Of a stretch of DNA of 56,048 nucleotides, positions 7,287 through 16,943 are shown piece by piece. Source of the DNA: an uncultured Ruminococcus sp. (lineage in GTDB: Bacteria; Bacillota; Clostridia; Oscillospirales; Ruminococcaceae); assembly GCA_900545345.1 (NCBI GenBank), contig UQYQ01000016.1, positions 1 to 56,048 on the forward strand. Direction: 5' to 3'. Positions within the stretch are counted from its first letter, which is position 1. Each line of letters begins with the position of its first letter. Made by a program: the position numbers and the translations under genes. Under the pieces are notes generated by a model that did not search any database, was not told the DNA's origin, and saw only the letters and a program-made list of their open reading frames with translations.

Positions 7287-9395
7287 TTACTTTACCTTTA
7301 CTTTTCTGATTTGTTTATTCCACTTACTATATACCTTAACAACCTTATTGTTTGCATCTTTGTATGCAGCATAAGCCCTTACTCTTACAAAGTAAGTCTT
7401 TTTACTCTTAATATTCTTATTCTTTACTGTAAGTTTTGTTTTCTTTAAATCTTTCTTGAAGATTACTTTCTTGAAGTTTTTCTTAGCTGAAACCTGTACT
7501 TCATAGCCTACAGCCTTTTTAACCTTTTTCCAAGAAACATTAATCTTTTTCTTAGCCTTGCTCTTAGCCTTTAAACTTGTTAGCTTTGCCTTTTTCATTG
7601 CCTTTGAAGCTGATTTCTTTTCAGCCGCTACAACACTTGCATTTCTTGTTGCACTAGTTTTAGGTACAGGCTTAGCTGTTGTTGGACTTGTTGTTGGGTC
7701 TGTTTTCTTTGTAGGATCTTTTTTGTCATTTGTCGGGTCAGTTGATTTTACAGTCAACTCCATAGTTGCTTTATTAATTGCTCCTACAGCTGCATTAACT
7801 TCTTCTTGTGTTGCATTTTCATTTTCTAAAAGTGCCTTTGCGTCAGCTATAGCTTTTGCCAAAGAATTAACTGAAGCGTCTGTATATTTATCAGTTTCAA
7901 TTGCTTCTGCTTTTTTAATTGCTTTTTCAAGTGCCACAAAATCTGTTAAATACTCTATCTTCTCAGGCAGAATTCCTATAGCTAATAGATTTTTTTCTGT
8001 TTCTGATCCTTTATATGTCTTAAAAGTGATTTGATCCATAAAATTGTTATTTACACCACTTTCATTTGTCGGAAATGGTGTATTTGCACCTGTTATAATT
8101 TTACCGAATGTCTTTGACTTAATTACAACTTCTGCAACATTATTACATCCGCTAAACATTTCTTCTGCAAAAGTTGAGCCGTCTTCCATAATTACTTTTT
8201 CAATGTTATCGCAACGCAGGAACATCTTGTTTGCTCTTGACATGTTGCCCTCACCGTTTTTACCATAAGTAAGTCCTTTAGGTATGGTTACTTCTGTAAG
8301 ATTGTCACAGTCAACAAATACTGTTCCGCCGACTGACATATCCCCAGGAATCTTCACTGAAGTAATATTTGTATAACCAAATGCCTCCTGACCTAAATAT
8401 TTCATTGTTGAAGGCAAAACCAAACTGCCTGATATTTTAGTGTTCGAGAATGCAAAGGCTCCGATGCGTTCCATACCTTCAGCAAATTCTAAATCCTTAT
8501 TTTCCAAAACGGTTTTATGAAATGCATTATCGCCTATTTTCTTTAAAGTTTTAGGGAAAGTTACTTTTTTAAGCTTAGGAAAAGTTGCAGGATTTGAAGA
8601 CCAGTAATCCGGTCCGAAAGCTTCGTCGCATATAAATTTGATTTCAGAATCATCCATTAAAACAGTTTCGGCTTTTTCACCGAATTTTTGAAAGCCTGCT
8701 TTTATTGAAACCGCACCTTTACCCTTAAATGTAAGTGTTTTTGCAGCTTCATTCCATGAATAAGTACTTTGCAAACCGCATGGTCCCGAAGTTGCGGTTT
8801 CTTCCGGAACAGCTACAGGAGTACGGTTGGTAATCCCAGGGAATTTATCTTCACTTGTTATGTATTCAAAATCACTGTCAACTAAGGCAAGTCCGCCATT
8901 ATTATATGATTTTCTTAAAGAAGTTTCTGTCGTACTTCCTTTATATACATGCCACCTTGTTCCGGATCCGGTTTCAGGATACATACCATAACTAGTACCG
9001 AAATCAGCCGGCAATTCTTTTGTGAAAATCCATATGTCTTTAATGTCCTTTAAACTGCTTGACAAACAGCTGTTTAAAGATTCCGTAGTATCAGGGAAAT
9101 ATATTTCTCTGAGATTTTCACAAGTATTAAAAGCACCGGATAAAGCTGTCTTGGTAAGACCGCTTTCAATCACAATCTTTTCAATATCAGCCGCATATGT
9201 TTTCCATCCGGTACCATTTATTTTATTTGTTCCGGAAATTAAAAGAACACCATCCGAATTGATAAGCCATGTATTACCTGCACCGCACGAGCCGGTGACT
9301 TCCGTTGCTGCAGCCGACACCGACATTGACACGGTTAACGCCGTAACTGCCATTACTGCCGCAGCAGCAATTGATAAAACTTTTTTAAGTTTCAT
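7287..9395 (-). CDS. Large BspA-like leucine-rich-repeat surface protein with FIVAR-like and fibronectin-III-like domains
   Basis: The 702-residue secreted protein starts with a signal peptide (about 1-30, ending VSAAA). BspA-type repeats fill about residues 40-480, for example FPKLKKVTFPKTLKKIGDNAF. Near 495-555 a helical FIVAR-like module follows (ALEKAIKKAEAI ... ATQEEVNAAVGAINKA), then a Thr/Pro/Lys linker, and a C-terminal fibronectin-III-like domain (INVSWKKVKKAVGYEVQVS ... KTYFVRVRAY). No LPXTG motif or membrane anchor is seen. Such proteins are common in gut Clostridia and are thought to bind host or polysaccharide surfaces. It is a paralogue of the interrupted gene at 1-663. It has its own promoter and ribosome site (AGGAGG). 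The exact ligand cannot be read from sequence. Confidence 0.85.
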   Translation of the reverse strand: MKLKKVLSIAAAAVMAVTALTVSMSVSAAATEVTGSCGAGNTWLINSDGVLLISGTNKINGTGWKTYAADIEKIVIESGLTKTALSGAFNTCENLREIYFPDTTESLNSCLSSSLKDIKDIWIFTKELPADFGTSYGMYPETGSGTRWHVYKGSTTETSLRKSYNNGGLALVDSDFEYITSEDKFPGITNRTPVAVPEETATSGPCGLQSTYSWNEAAKTLTFKGKGAVSIKAGFQKFGEKAETVLMDDSEIKFICDEAFGPDYWSSNPATFPKLKKVTFPKTLKKIGDNAFHKTVLENKDLEFAEGMERIGAFAFSNTKISGSLVLPSTMKYLGQEAFGYTNITSVKIPGDMSVGGTVFVDCDNLTEVTIPKGLTYGKNGEGNMSRANKMFLRCDNIEKVIMEDGSTFAEEMFSGCNNVAEVVIKSKTFGKIITGANTPFPTNESGVNNNFMDQITFKTYKGSETEKNLLAIGILPEKIEYLTDFVALEKAIKKAEAIETDKYTDASVNSLAKAIADAKALLENENATQEEVNAAVGAINKATMELTVKSTDPTNDKKDPTKKTDPTTSPTTAKPVPKTSATRNASVVAAEKKSASKAMKKAKLTSLKAKSKAKKKINVSWKKVKKAVGYEVQVSAKKNFKKVIFKKDLKKTKLTVKNKNIKSKKTYFVRVRAYAAYKDANNKVVKVYSKWNKQIRKVKVK

Positions 9396-9510
9396 TTTGA
9401 TTCCTCCTAAAATTATTCATATATTAAGTACATAATCCGTTATGAGCAAAGACAGCTTTACTGGCTTTCTTAAAAACAAATAACAAGAATTAGTACTTTT
9501 TCACAAAATA

Positions 9511-9539
9511 ATAATATCATAAACAAAACAAATTGTCAA
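9511..9539 (-). promoter_or_regulatory. Promoter of the large BspA-like gene
   Basis: TTGACA (9534-9539) and TATTAT (9511-9516) on the minus strand are 17 bases apart. The 5' leader would be about 110 bases. Confidence 0.7.
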
Positions 9540-9590
9540 TTATATTAACAAATCTACATATTATTCCTTGATTGTCGAAATGTACAACGC

Positions 9591-10745
9591 TTATCTATAA
9601 AAATGCTGATAATCTTTTGAATTTTCCCAATGTCCTCCCCACTTAAATCCAAAACTCCTGAAAACCTTATAGCAATAATCATTTTCATCAATCTTATAAT
9701 TAAAATTACGGGTTCTGTCTGCATAAGGTTCAGCTGACGCAGGCATAACTTTCCCATTTACAATATACGGATTATATAGTGGATTTATATCAACTGCCAA
9801 TCCCAAAGAGTGAAGGGAAAGTTCATCAGAATCAGCAATATTTCTGTAACAAAAACATGAAGAATTATTATCTGCCATAGACTTTTCATCATCGGCATTA
9901 TAATTATCAATAAGCCTTATTTTTTCAATCATATATCTGTTGTCATATAACTTTTTGAATATTTTACATAAGTCTTTTGCTATCATTCTGTTGCAGACAA
10001 TCTCACCGACATTAGGTTCACAGTCAAAACCGAAATACAAAACATTCAGATAAAATAATTCTCCTCTGGTGATTTTACAACCATTTTTCTCAATAGTTTC
10101 ATCATCAGGATATGACTTCCCTTTCATCATGCTCCATATTTTATCTGGAACAGGCTCATATGTGAAGCCATGAGAAACAGTTTGCTTTTCATTAACACCT
10201 AAAAGTCTGCTTCTTCTTACACGATTATAAATCTTATTAAAAGCAAATGATACAATAAGTGAAATTACAACTCCCTCAACTGCACCCACGACTATGTCGC
10301 TCGGATAGTGAACACAGAAATAAATCCTTGAAAAAGCGATTAAAAAAGCTGTAATCAAGCCTGCTGTACCAAGCTTTTTGTTATACTTCATCAATATAGC
10401 CGCCGCTGCAAAAGACGCTGACGAATGTCCTGACGGAAACGATGCACCTGACGGTTTTGATATAATCGTTATCAAAGCTTCATCCGCTATAAAAGGTCTT
10501 GCTCTGTTGAAAATAATTTTAAGTACGAAATTATTTATAAGTGCCGTTATTCCGATCGAAAGTAAAAGTACAAAACCTGCTTTTCTTGTTCTTCTGAAAA
10601 TCAATAGAATTAACCCAACGGCAATCCAAACCAAACCGCCATTTCCTATATAGCTGAAAAACGCAAAAAAATCGTTAAAGAATTCTGTTCTGATTGAAAC
10701 CATAAAATTCAAAATACTATTGTCAATATTAAGTATTGTTTCCAT
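9591..10745 (-). CDS. PAP2 phosphatase fused to VanY-type D,D-carboxypeptidase (peptidase M15)
   Basis: The 384-residue protein joins two cell-envelope enzymes. Residues 1-175 are a membrane-embedded type 2 phosphatidic acid phosphatase with all three motifs: K76-x6-R83P, PSGH 104-107 and S139R-x5-H146-x3-D150. This family includes undecaprenyl-pyrophosphate phosphatases. Residues about 225-384 are an M15/VanY-like peptidase with zinc motif H312SLGLAVD319 and the C-terminal YQH381F; such enzymes trim D-Ala-D-Ala stem peptides. A basic linker (about 171-185) should place the peptidase on one side of the membrane. ATG 10745 is used because GGAG lies 6 bases upstream. The fusion suggests coupling of lipid-carrier recycling with peptidoglycan trimming, which is inference. 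Confidence 0.85.
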   Translation of the reverse strand: METILNIDNSILNFMVSIRTEFFNDFFAFFSYIGNGGLVWIAVGLILLIFRRTRKAGFVLLLSIGITALINNFVLKIIFNRARPFIADEALITIISKPSGASFPSGHSSASFAAAAILMKYNKKLGTAGLITAFLIAFSRIYFCVHYPSDIVVGAVEGVVISLIVSFAFNKIYNRVRRSRLLGVNEKQTVSHGFTYEPVPDKIWSMMKGKSYPDDETIEKNGCKITRGELFYLNVLYFGFDCEPNVGEIVCNRMIAKDLCKIFKKLYDNRYMIEKIRLIDNYNADDEKSMADNNSSCFCYRNIADSDELSLHSLGLAVDINPLYNPYIVNGKVMPASAEPYADRTRNFNYKIDENDYCYKVFRSFGFKWGGHWENSKDYQHFYR

Positions 10746-10934
10746 TTTTATCTCCATTCCATATCCAAAACTGTTTTTTTATTATCTCTTTATGTAAAAC
10801 ATTGATATTATTTATATAATATGCTGATAATAATTGTACCACAAAACATCGGCATTCACAAGTATTGATTAGAATAAATTAAAATGGTATAATATCACTG
10901 TTAACATAAGAAATATGAATACGGAGAAGTATAA

Positions 10935-12659
10935 ATGTTTAAATTAGCAAAATATTTGAAAAAGTATAAAATTCAGAGTATTTTAGGTCCGCTTTTCAAA
11001 ATGACTGAAGCTGCCTTTGAGCTTTTGGTTCCTATCGTAATGGCAAAAATCATTGACACGGGAATAAGAAACTCAGATAAAACTTACATTTATCAAATGG
11101 GAGCAGTTTTAATCCTGTTGGGGTTGTTAGGACTTATCAGCTCACTTACTGCCCAATATTTTGCGGCAAAGGCTTCAATGGGCTTTGGTACAGCACTGAG
11201 AACTTCACTTTTTTCACATATAAACAATTTTTCTCATAAAGAACTTGACAAAATCGGTGTCAGCACATTAATTACCAGAGTTACATCTGATATAAACCAG
11301 GCACAAACCGGTGTAAATATGATACTAAGGCTGTTTCTGCGTTCTCCTTTTATAGTTCTTGGTGCAATTGTAATGGCTTTAACTATCAATGTTAAGCTCA
11401 CACTTATTTTTTTACTTTTTACTCCTGTAATTGCATTTGTAATATATCTTATTATGTCAAAAACCATACCTATTTATAAAAGCGTTCAGAAAAATCAAGA
11501 TAATATTTCTACAATCACAAGGGAAAACCTGTCAGGCATACGGGTTATAAGAGCGTTTTCAAAAGAAAAGTATGAACAAAAACGCTTTGAAAAAACAAGC
11601 GACAGCCTTTTAAAAGAGCAACTGTTGGCCGGTCGGATTTCAGCAATTTTAAACCCTGCAACTTATGTTCTGGTAAATATCGCAACTATTCTGATAATCT
11701 GGTTCGGAGGTCGTTTTACTTTCAACGGCGATATAACTCAAGGTGAGGTAATTGCACTTGTAAACTATATGTCGCAAATTCTGCTTGCTCTTGTTGCGCT
11801 GGCAAATCTGATTGTCATTATCACTAAAGCTCAGGCATCTGCAATCAGAATTAATGACATTTTTAATATAAAGCCAAGCCTGACAGATGATAATGCGGAA
11901 CTTTGCAGTGCTTCCTCCTCAATCGACAAAAACATTCCTAAAATAGAATATAAAAATGTCGGATATTCATATTATGAAACTGCTGAAAAATACGCTTTAA
12001 AGAATATAAGCTTCAAAGCTATGCGCGGTGAAACGGTTGGCATTATCGGAGGTACAGGTTCGGGAAAATCAACGCTCATTAATCTTATGCCGAGATTTTT
12101 TGATGTCACTGAGGGTGAAATCCTGCTTGATGGAAATAATATAAAAAAATACACCTTTGAAGCTTTAAGAAAAATCATTTGCGTTGTTGCACAAAAATCC
12201 ATGCTGTTTAAAGGCACTGTCAGAGATAACATTAGATGGGGCAAAAAAAATGCAACAGATGATGAAATATGGAAAGCTTTGGAAGACGCTCAGGCTTTAG
12301 AATTCGTAAAAGAAAAAGGACTTGATTTTAAAATTTCTCAGGGCGGAAAAAATCTTTCAGGCGGACAAAGACAAAGACTTTCTATTGCTCGTGCATTAGT
12401 TGCCGAGCCAAATGTGTTAATTTTAGACGACAGCTCAAGTGCACTTGATTTCGCAACGGATGCTAAGCTTCGTCATGCACTGAAACAAAACAATAACGGC
12501 CGCACAACATTCATTGTTTCACAGAGAGCAACTGCTATTAAAGACGCAGATTTCATAATCGTTCTCGATAACGGAGCAATCTCAGGTATCGGAACACACT
12601 CCGAACTTTTAGAATCATGTGAAACATACAAAGAAATTTGCAGTTCTCAGCTTCAGTAA
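10935..12659 (+). CDS. ABC exporter subunit with degenerate ATP site (heterodimer partner 1)
   Basis: The 574-residue half-transporter has six membrane segments (about 1-310) and an ATPase domain (about 335-574). Walker A is GGTGSGKST (near 372) and the signature is LSGGQ. The Walker B reads LILDDSSSALD, with Asp in place of the catalytic Glu, and the switch reads IVSQR, with Gln instead of His. This is the known asymmetry of heterodimeric exporters such as BmrC/BmrD and TM287/288, where one site hydrolyses poorly. The partner starts 54 bases downstream on the same strand. These pumps export drugs, lipids or peptides; the substrate here is unknown. GGAG stands 8 bases before ATG. Confidence 0.9.
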   Translation: MFKLAKYLKKYKIQSILGPLFKMTEAAFELLVPIVMAKIIDTGIRNSDKTYIYQMGAVLILLGLLGLISSLTAQYFAAKASMGFGTALRTSLFSHINNFSHKELDKIGVSTLITRVTSDINQAQTGVNMILRLFLRSPFIVLGAIVMALTINVKLTLIFLLFTPVIAFVIYLIMSKTIPIYKSVQKNQDNISTITRENLSGIRVIRAFSKEKYEQKRFEKTSDSLLKEQLLAGRISAILNPATYVLVNIATILIIWFGGRFTFNGDITQGEVIALVNYMSQILLALVALANLIVIITKAQASAIRINDIFNIKPSLTDDNAELCSASSSIDKNIPKIEYKNVGYSYYETAEKYALKNISFKAMRGETVGIIGGTGSGKSTLINLMPRFFDVTEGEILLDGNNIKKYTFEALRKIICVVAQKSMLFKGTVRDNIRWGKKNATDDEIWKALEDAQALEFVKEKGLDFKISQGGKNLSGGQRQRLSIARALVAEPNVLILDDSSSALDFATDAKLRHALKQNNNGRTTFIVSQRATAIKDADFIIVLDNGAISGIGTHSELLESCETYKEICSSQLQ

Positions 12660-12713
12660 ACTACTGAAGAACTGCCGTCCAAAACTTTATCCTATACAAG
12701 AACGGTGATAAAA

Positions 12714-14474
12714 ATGAAGTATAAAAATGAGAATTCTCAAAATACAAAAGAAATAATAAGAAAACTGTTTAAATATATATTGCCTTACAAATACTATTTG
12801 ATTTCAGCACTTATTCTTTCTGTAATTACTGTAGCATTTACACTGCTTACACCAATTCTGCTGGGAAACGGAATTGACCTTATAATCTCAAAAGGCAATG
12901 TTGATTTTGCAGGTTTGAAAGCAATTATTTTAAAAATAATTGCTGCTGTCGCTATAACTGCGATATCACAATGGCTTATGAATTTATGCACAAACAGGCT
13001 CACCTTTTGCACTGTTCGTGATATAAGGCTTGACGCTTTTGAAAAACTTGAAAAAGTTCCGATAAGCTTTGTTGACAATTCATCTCAGGGTGATATGATA
13101 AGCAGAATTGTCACTGATATTGACCTAGTTTCTGACGGGCTTCTTATGGGATTTACTCAGTTGTTTTCAGGAATAATAACTATTTTTGCCACTATAGGCT
13201 TTATGATTTCAATAAATATTAAAATAACGCTTATTGTTGTCCTAATCACTCCCCTTTCTTTTTTTGTTGCGTCATTTGTTGCTAAAAGAACATTCAGTAT
13301 GTTCCAGGCACAGTCAATAAAAAGAGGTGAAATGACAAGCCATATCAATGAAATGATTACCGGTCAGAAAACAGTAAAAGCATATTCACATGAAGAAGAG
13401 TCTAAGGCAGAATTTGAAAAAATCAACAAAGAACTTGAAGCTGTCGGAGTTAAAGCACTGTTCTTTTCGTCAATAACCAATCCGTCAACAAGATTTATAA
13501 ACGGATTAGTCTATTCGGGAGTCGGTATTTTCGGTGCAGTATCTGCTATCAGCGGTAATATAAGCGTTGGTCAGCTTTCAGCATTTTTAACTTATGCAAA
13601 TCAGTATACAAAACCTTTTAATGAAATTTCAAGTGTTATTACCGAGCTTCAGTCAGCCTTTGCTTCTGCAAAGCGTGTATTTGAAATTATAGAGTCTGAT
13701 GAAGAAGAAAACGACGACTGCCTGTATTCATTAAATGAGATTGACGGAACTTTAAGTCTTGATGATGTTTCATTCAGCTATACACCTGATAAGCCGTTGA
13801 TAGAAGACTTAAATCTCGATGTCAAAAAAGGTCAGCGTATTGCAATCGTCGGTCCGACAGGCTGCGGAAAAACTACACTTATAAATCTGCTCATGAGATT
13901 TTATGATGTTACTGACGGAAATATAAAAATAAGCGGTAAAAATATAAAAGAAGTCAAGCGAAAAAGTCTAAGACAAAGCTTTGGCATGGTGCTTCAGGAA
14001 ACTTGGCTTTCAAAAGGAACAATAAAAGAAAACATTGCATTCGGAAAGCCGGACGCCACCGATGAAGAAATTATACTTGCTGCAAAAAACGCACATGCAC
14101 ACAGCTTTATTCAAAGACTTCCTCATGGGTATGACACGATAGTTTCAGATGACAGCGAAAATCTTTCAAGCGGTCAGAAACAGCTTCTATGTATCGCAAG
14201 AGTAATGCTGATACTTCCGCCAATGCTTATATTAGACGAAGCAACATCAAACATCGATACCAGAACAGAAAAACAGATACAGTCCGCTTTTGAAAAACTG
14301 CTGAAAGGAAGAACCAGTTTTATAGTCGCACACAGGCTTTCAACAATCAAAAATGCAGACTGCATATTAGTTATGGACAAAGGTCATATCATTGAACAAG
14401 GAAACCACGAAGAGCTTCTTTCAAAAAAAGGCTTTTATTATAACCTGTATCACAGCCAGTTTGAAAAGAGCTAA
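12714..14474 (+). CDS. ABC exporter subunit with consensus catalytic site (heterodimer partner 2)
   Basis: The half-transporter of about 586 residues has six membrane segments followed by an ATPase. Walker A is GPTGCGKTT (near 380), Walker B LILDEATSNID keeps the catalytic Glu, and the switch AHR keeps His. Its signature is LSSGQ instead of LSGGQ. In the dimer this altered signature would face the degenerate Walker motifs of partner 1, so one intact and one degenerate site result, as in the BmrCD class. I start at ATG 12714, four bases after GGTGAT; a GTG at 12705 in frame is the alternative. A terminator follows the stop, so the two genes form a closed operon. No regulator is adjacent. Confidence 0.9.
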   Translation: MKYKNENSQNTKEIIRKLFKYILPYKYYLISALILSVITVAFTLLTPILLGNGIDLIISKGNVDFAGLKAIILKIIAAVAITAISQWLMNLCTNRLTFCTVRDIRLDAFEKLEKVPISFVDNSSQGDMISRIVTDIDLVSDGLLMGFTQLFSGIITIFATIGFMISINIKITLIVVLITPLSFFVASFVAKRTFSMFQAQSIKRGEMTSHINEMITGQKTVKAYSHEEESKAEFEKINKELEAVGVKALFFSSITNPSTRFINGLVYSGVGIFGAVSAISGNISVGQLSAFLTYANQYTKPFNEISSVITELQSAFASAKRVFEIIESDEEENDDCLYSLNEIDGTLSLDDVSFSYTPDKPLIEDLNLDVKKGQRIAIVGPTGCGKTTLINLLMRFYDVTDGNIKISGKNIKEVKRKSLRQSFGMVLQETWLSKGTIKENIAFGKPDATDEEIILAAKNAHAHSFIQRLPHGYDTIVSDDSENLSSGQKQLLCIARVMLILPPMLILDEATSNIDTRTEKQIQSAFEKLLKGRTSFIVAHRLSTIKNADCILVMDKGHIIEQGNHEELLSKKGFYYNLYHSQFEKS

Positions 14475-14506
14475 ATTAAACTTTTACCGCTTGAATAAAT
14501 ACACAA

Positions 14507-14547
14507 ATCCCCTGAGAAGATTAATTCCTCTCAGGGGATAATTTTTT
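14507..14547 (+). terminator. Terminator of the ABC exporter operon
   Basis: An 11-bp stem (ATCCCCTGAGA / TCTCAGGGGAT) is followed by AATTTTTTA. It also lies between two converging genes. Confidence 0.85.
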
Positions 14548-14568
14548 ATGACTGCAATTAATTACAGT

Positions 14569-15663
14569 TTATTTTTCTCTTACAGTTAGACTTTTTAATG
14601 TATTTGTAAACTTGAAATTATCATAATTATAAGAGAAACCTTTTTTGCCTAATACATAAAACTTTTCGCATATGTAATCGTTAGTTTTAGCCCCTAATCC
14701 ATGATATCTCTGTGAAACAGAAGCCTTGCATATTTTAGCATTTGAAGAAATCTTCATATCCTTTGAAATACTCAAGCGTGCCTTCACTTTAGAACGGGAT
14801 TTATTATTCTTGCTTATTATTCTGTTCCATGAAGCGAGAGCAGTCAAATTCCCTTTTGCCTTTATATTTCCGCCTGATATTTTAAATTTCTCTTTTGCAA
14901 CACAGCCTATTCCGAAACTATCATTGTCTTTATTATATGAATAACCTCTAAGCTTTCCTCCGTCGGCATAGATACTTCCGTCACTCCAAATTCCATATGA
15001 GGTCTTTCCTCTTGCCTTTCCCTTTATGCAGCCGCCGCTTAAATAAATCGCTCTGCCTGCATAAATTTCAATGGCATTATCAACATCTGAATCAGCCATA
15101 AGATTACCTTTATAAACTCTGATATTTCGTTCAACTTCAATACCGCTGTCACTCTTGTGACCAAAAGCATAAAGCGAACCGCCGTTTATTGTTAAGGACC
15201 TGTCAATTACGACAGGTGCAATAAATTTTGACTTGGTTGAAACATAAATGCTTCCGCCGTGAACAATCAAACTTTCATCTGTTGTCAGTGCCGTATCCTG
15301 CCTGCTTTTTAAGTACAGAGTTCCTTTTCCCTTAATAACCATACTTCCGCTGCACCACAACGCAACACGCTCAGATGAAATTGTATTTTTCCCGCTTATA
15401 ATTACCTTAGTCCCGTCAGGAACTATAAATCCATACGAATCTTTTGTTTTAAGCTTACAGTTGTTAAGACTAAGCGTCAATGATTTAGAATCCCATTTCC
15501 AGCCATGTTTTTTGGACTCTGCATCGTATTTCTCGGACAGAGCACCAACAGGCTTTGTTTCTTTAGCAGACGCTGAAAAAGGTACCGCTGCTGAAAGCAA
15601 AACCACCATCGTCAGCATAGTGCAGAAAACTTTCTTTAATGATTTTGTAATAATTATGACCAT
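14569..15663 (-). CDS. Secreted repeat protein, possibly right-handed beta-helix / carbohydrate-binding
   Basis: The 364-residue product has a signal peptide (hydrophobic stretch about residues 15-30, ending FSASA). The mature protein is a run of short strand-rich repeats such as GSMVIKGKGTLYLKS, SLTINGGSLYAFG, AIYLSGGCIKGKA and KFKISGGNIKAKG, each with an xGGxI/xGGxL turn. This pattern suggests a right-handed beta-helix like the Cthe_2159/DUF4353 family of secreted polysaccharide-binding proteins. No catalytic motif is recognised. The start is uncertain: AGAGG directly abuts ATG 15663, so an ATA or ATT 6-9 bases further could be the true initiator. It is flanked by converging and unrelated genes. 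The assignment is from repeat style only. Confidence 0.5.
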   Translation of the reverse strand: MVIIITKSLKKVFCTMLTMVVLLSAAVPFSASAKETKPVGALSEKYDAESKKHGWKWDSKSLTLSLNNCKLKTKDSYGFIVPDGTKVIISGKNTISSERVALWCSGSMVIKGKGTLYLKSRQDTALTTDESLIVHGGSIYVSTKSKFIAPVVIDRSLTINGGSLYAFGHKSDSGIEVERNIRVYKGNLMADSDVDNAIEIYAGRAIYLSGGCIKGKARGKTSYGIWSDGSIYADGGKLRGYSYNKDNDSFGIGCVAKEKFKISGGNIKAKGNLTALASWNRIISKNNKSRSKVKARLSISKDMKISSNAKICKASVSQRYHGLGAKTNDYICEKFYVLGKKGFSYNYDNFKFTNTLKSLTVREK

Positions 15664-15775
15664 CCTCTCATTTCATCGATTTTTGATTGTAAATTCAAAT
15701 ACTCCAATAAATTTTACACTTTTATTTCTATAATCTGATACACGCCGGTAACCGGCCGACGCGATTGAATAAAAT

Positions 15776-16780
15776 TTAAAAATTATTTTTAATAAACTTC
15801 CAGCCGTCTGCTGTCATTTCATCAAGAGTGTACTTAGCTTCCCAGCCGAAAAGCTTTTTCGCTTTATCGGTATTAGCATAGCATGTTGCTATATCCCCTG
15901 CTCGTCTTGGTTTTATTTCATATGGAAGCTCTTTTCCGCACGCTTTTTCAAAGCTGTGAAGAACATCTAAAACGCTGGACCCTTTTCCGGTTCCGAGATT
16001 TACAGCCTCTACGCCCTTATTCTCCAGAACATATTTTACAGCACACAAATGTCCTGACGCTAAATCACAAACATGAATATAATCCCTTACTCCTGTTCCG
16101 TCAGGTGTATCATAATCGTCACCGAATACATTCAGCTGAGGAAGCTGACCTACTGCCACCTTTCCGATATACGGCAAAAGATTATTAGGAATTCCGTTAG
16201 GGTCTTCACCTATAAGTCCGCTCTTATGTGCACCTATCGGATTAAAATATCTTAAAAGTGAAACGCTCCAATCGTTGTCTGAAACATAAACATCCTGCAA
16301 AATCTGCTCAATCATAACCTTTGTATATCCGTATGGGTTTGTTGCAGAGGTAGGCATCTCTTCAACAAAAGGAACTGTATTGTTAAGACCGTATACAGTA
16401 GCAGATGAAGAGAATACAATTTTCTTGCAGTTATTTTTTCTCATAGCTTCAATAAGTATAAGACTTCCGGTAATGTTATTGTGATAATACTCAACAGGCT
16501 TTTCAACAGACTCGCCTACTGCTTTAAGTCCTGCAAAATGAATAACTGCGTCAATTTTATTTTCTTCGAATATTTTTGAAATACCGTCAAGATTGAGCAA
16601 ATCCTCTTCATAAAACTTAAAGTCTTTTCCTGTTATCTGTTTAATTTTATCCAAAACCTCAGGTTTTGAATTACAGAAATTATCTACGATGACAACGTTA
16701 TAATCGTTCTCTAAAAGTTCAACTACTGTGTGGCTTCCGATAAAGCCTGCACCGCCTGTAACTAAAATTGTTTCCTTCAT
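15776..16780 (-). CDS. galE: UDP-glucose 4-epimerase
   Basis: The 334-residue cytosolic short-chain dehydrogenase-type enzyme interconverts UDP-glucose and UDP-galactose for galactose use and glycan synthesis. It shows the NAD motif GGAGFIG (9-15), the serine-rich strand SSSATVYG (124-131) and the catalytic Y150-x3-K154. VDNFCNSKPEVL and the RYFNPIGAH block are typical of GalE and not of other NDP-sugar epimerases. The length is normal (about 338). It stands alone with its own promoter. AAAGAGGACTG lies before the ATG. Confidence 0.95.
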   Translation of the reverse strand: MKETILVTGGAGFIGSHTVVELLENDYNVVIVDNFCNSKPEVLDKIKQITGKDFKFYEEDLLNLDGISKIFEENKIDAVIHFAGLKAVGESVEKPVEYYHNNITGSLILIEAMRKNNCKKIVFSSSATVYGLNNTVPFVEEMPTSATNPYGYTKVMIEQILQDVYVSDNDWSVSLLRYFNPIGAHKSGLIGEDPNGIPNNLLPYIGKVAVGQLPQLNVFGDDYDTPDGTGVRDYIHVCDLASGHLCAVKYVLENKGVEAVNLGTGKGSSVLDVLHSFEKACGKELPYEIKPRRAGDIATCYANTDKAKKLFGWEAKYTLDEMTADGWKFIKNNF

Positions 16781-16832
16781 AAAAAATCAGTCCTCTTTTC
16801 AATTTAATAAAAAATATGCTTGTCCGTTAATT

Positions 16833-16861
16833 ATTTTAACACATATAACTTTAATTTGCAA
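16833..16861 (-). promoter_or_regulatory. galE promoter
   Basis: TTGCAA (16856-16861) and TAAAAT (16833-16838) on the minus strand have a 17-base spacer, the same hexamers as at gap and gdhA. Confidence 0.65.
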
Positions 16862-16893
16862 CAAACAGTGTGACGCAATATGTCGAACATCTT

Positions 16894-16932
16894 CAAACAA
16901 AAGAGCGGACTGTACAATTTATACAGTCCGCT
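16894..16932 (-). terminator. Terminator of the GntR/ABC/lipoprotein operon
   Basis: An 11-bp stem (AGCGGACTGTA / TACAGTCCGCT) lies 12 bases after the lipoprotein stop. On the minus strand it is followed by CTTTTGTTT. Confidence 0.75.
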
Positions 16933-16943
16933 TGCTTTATTTT

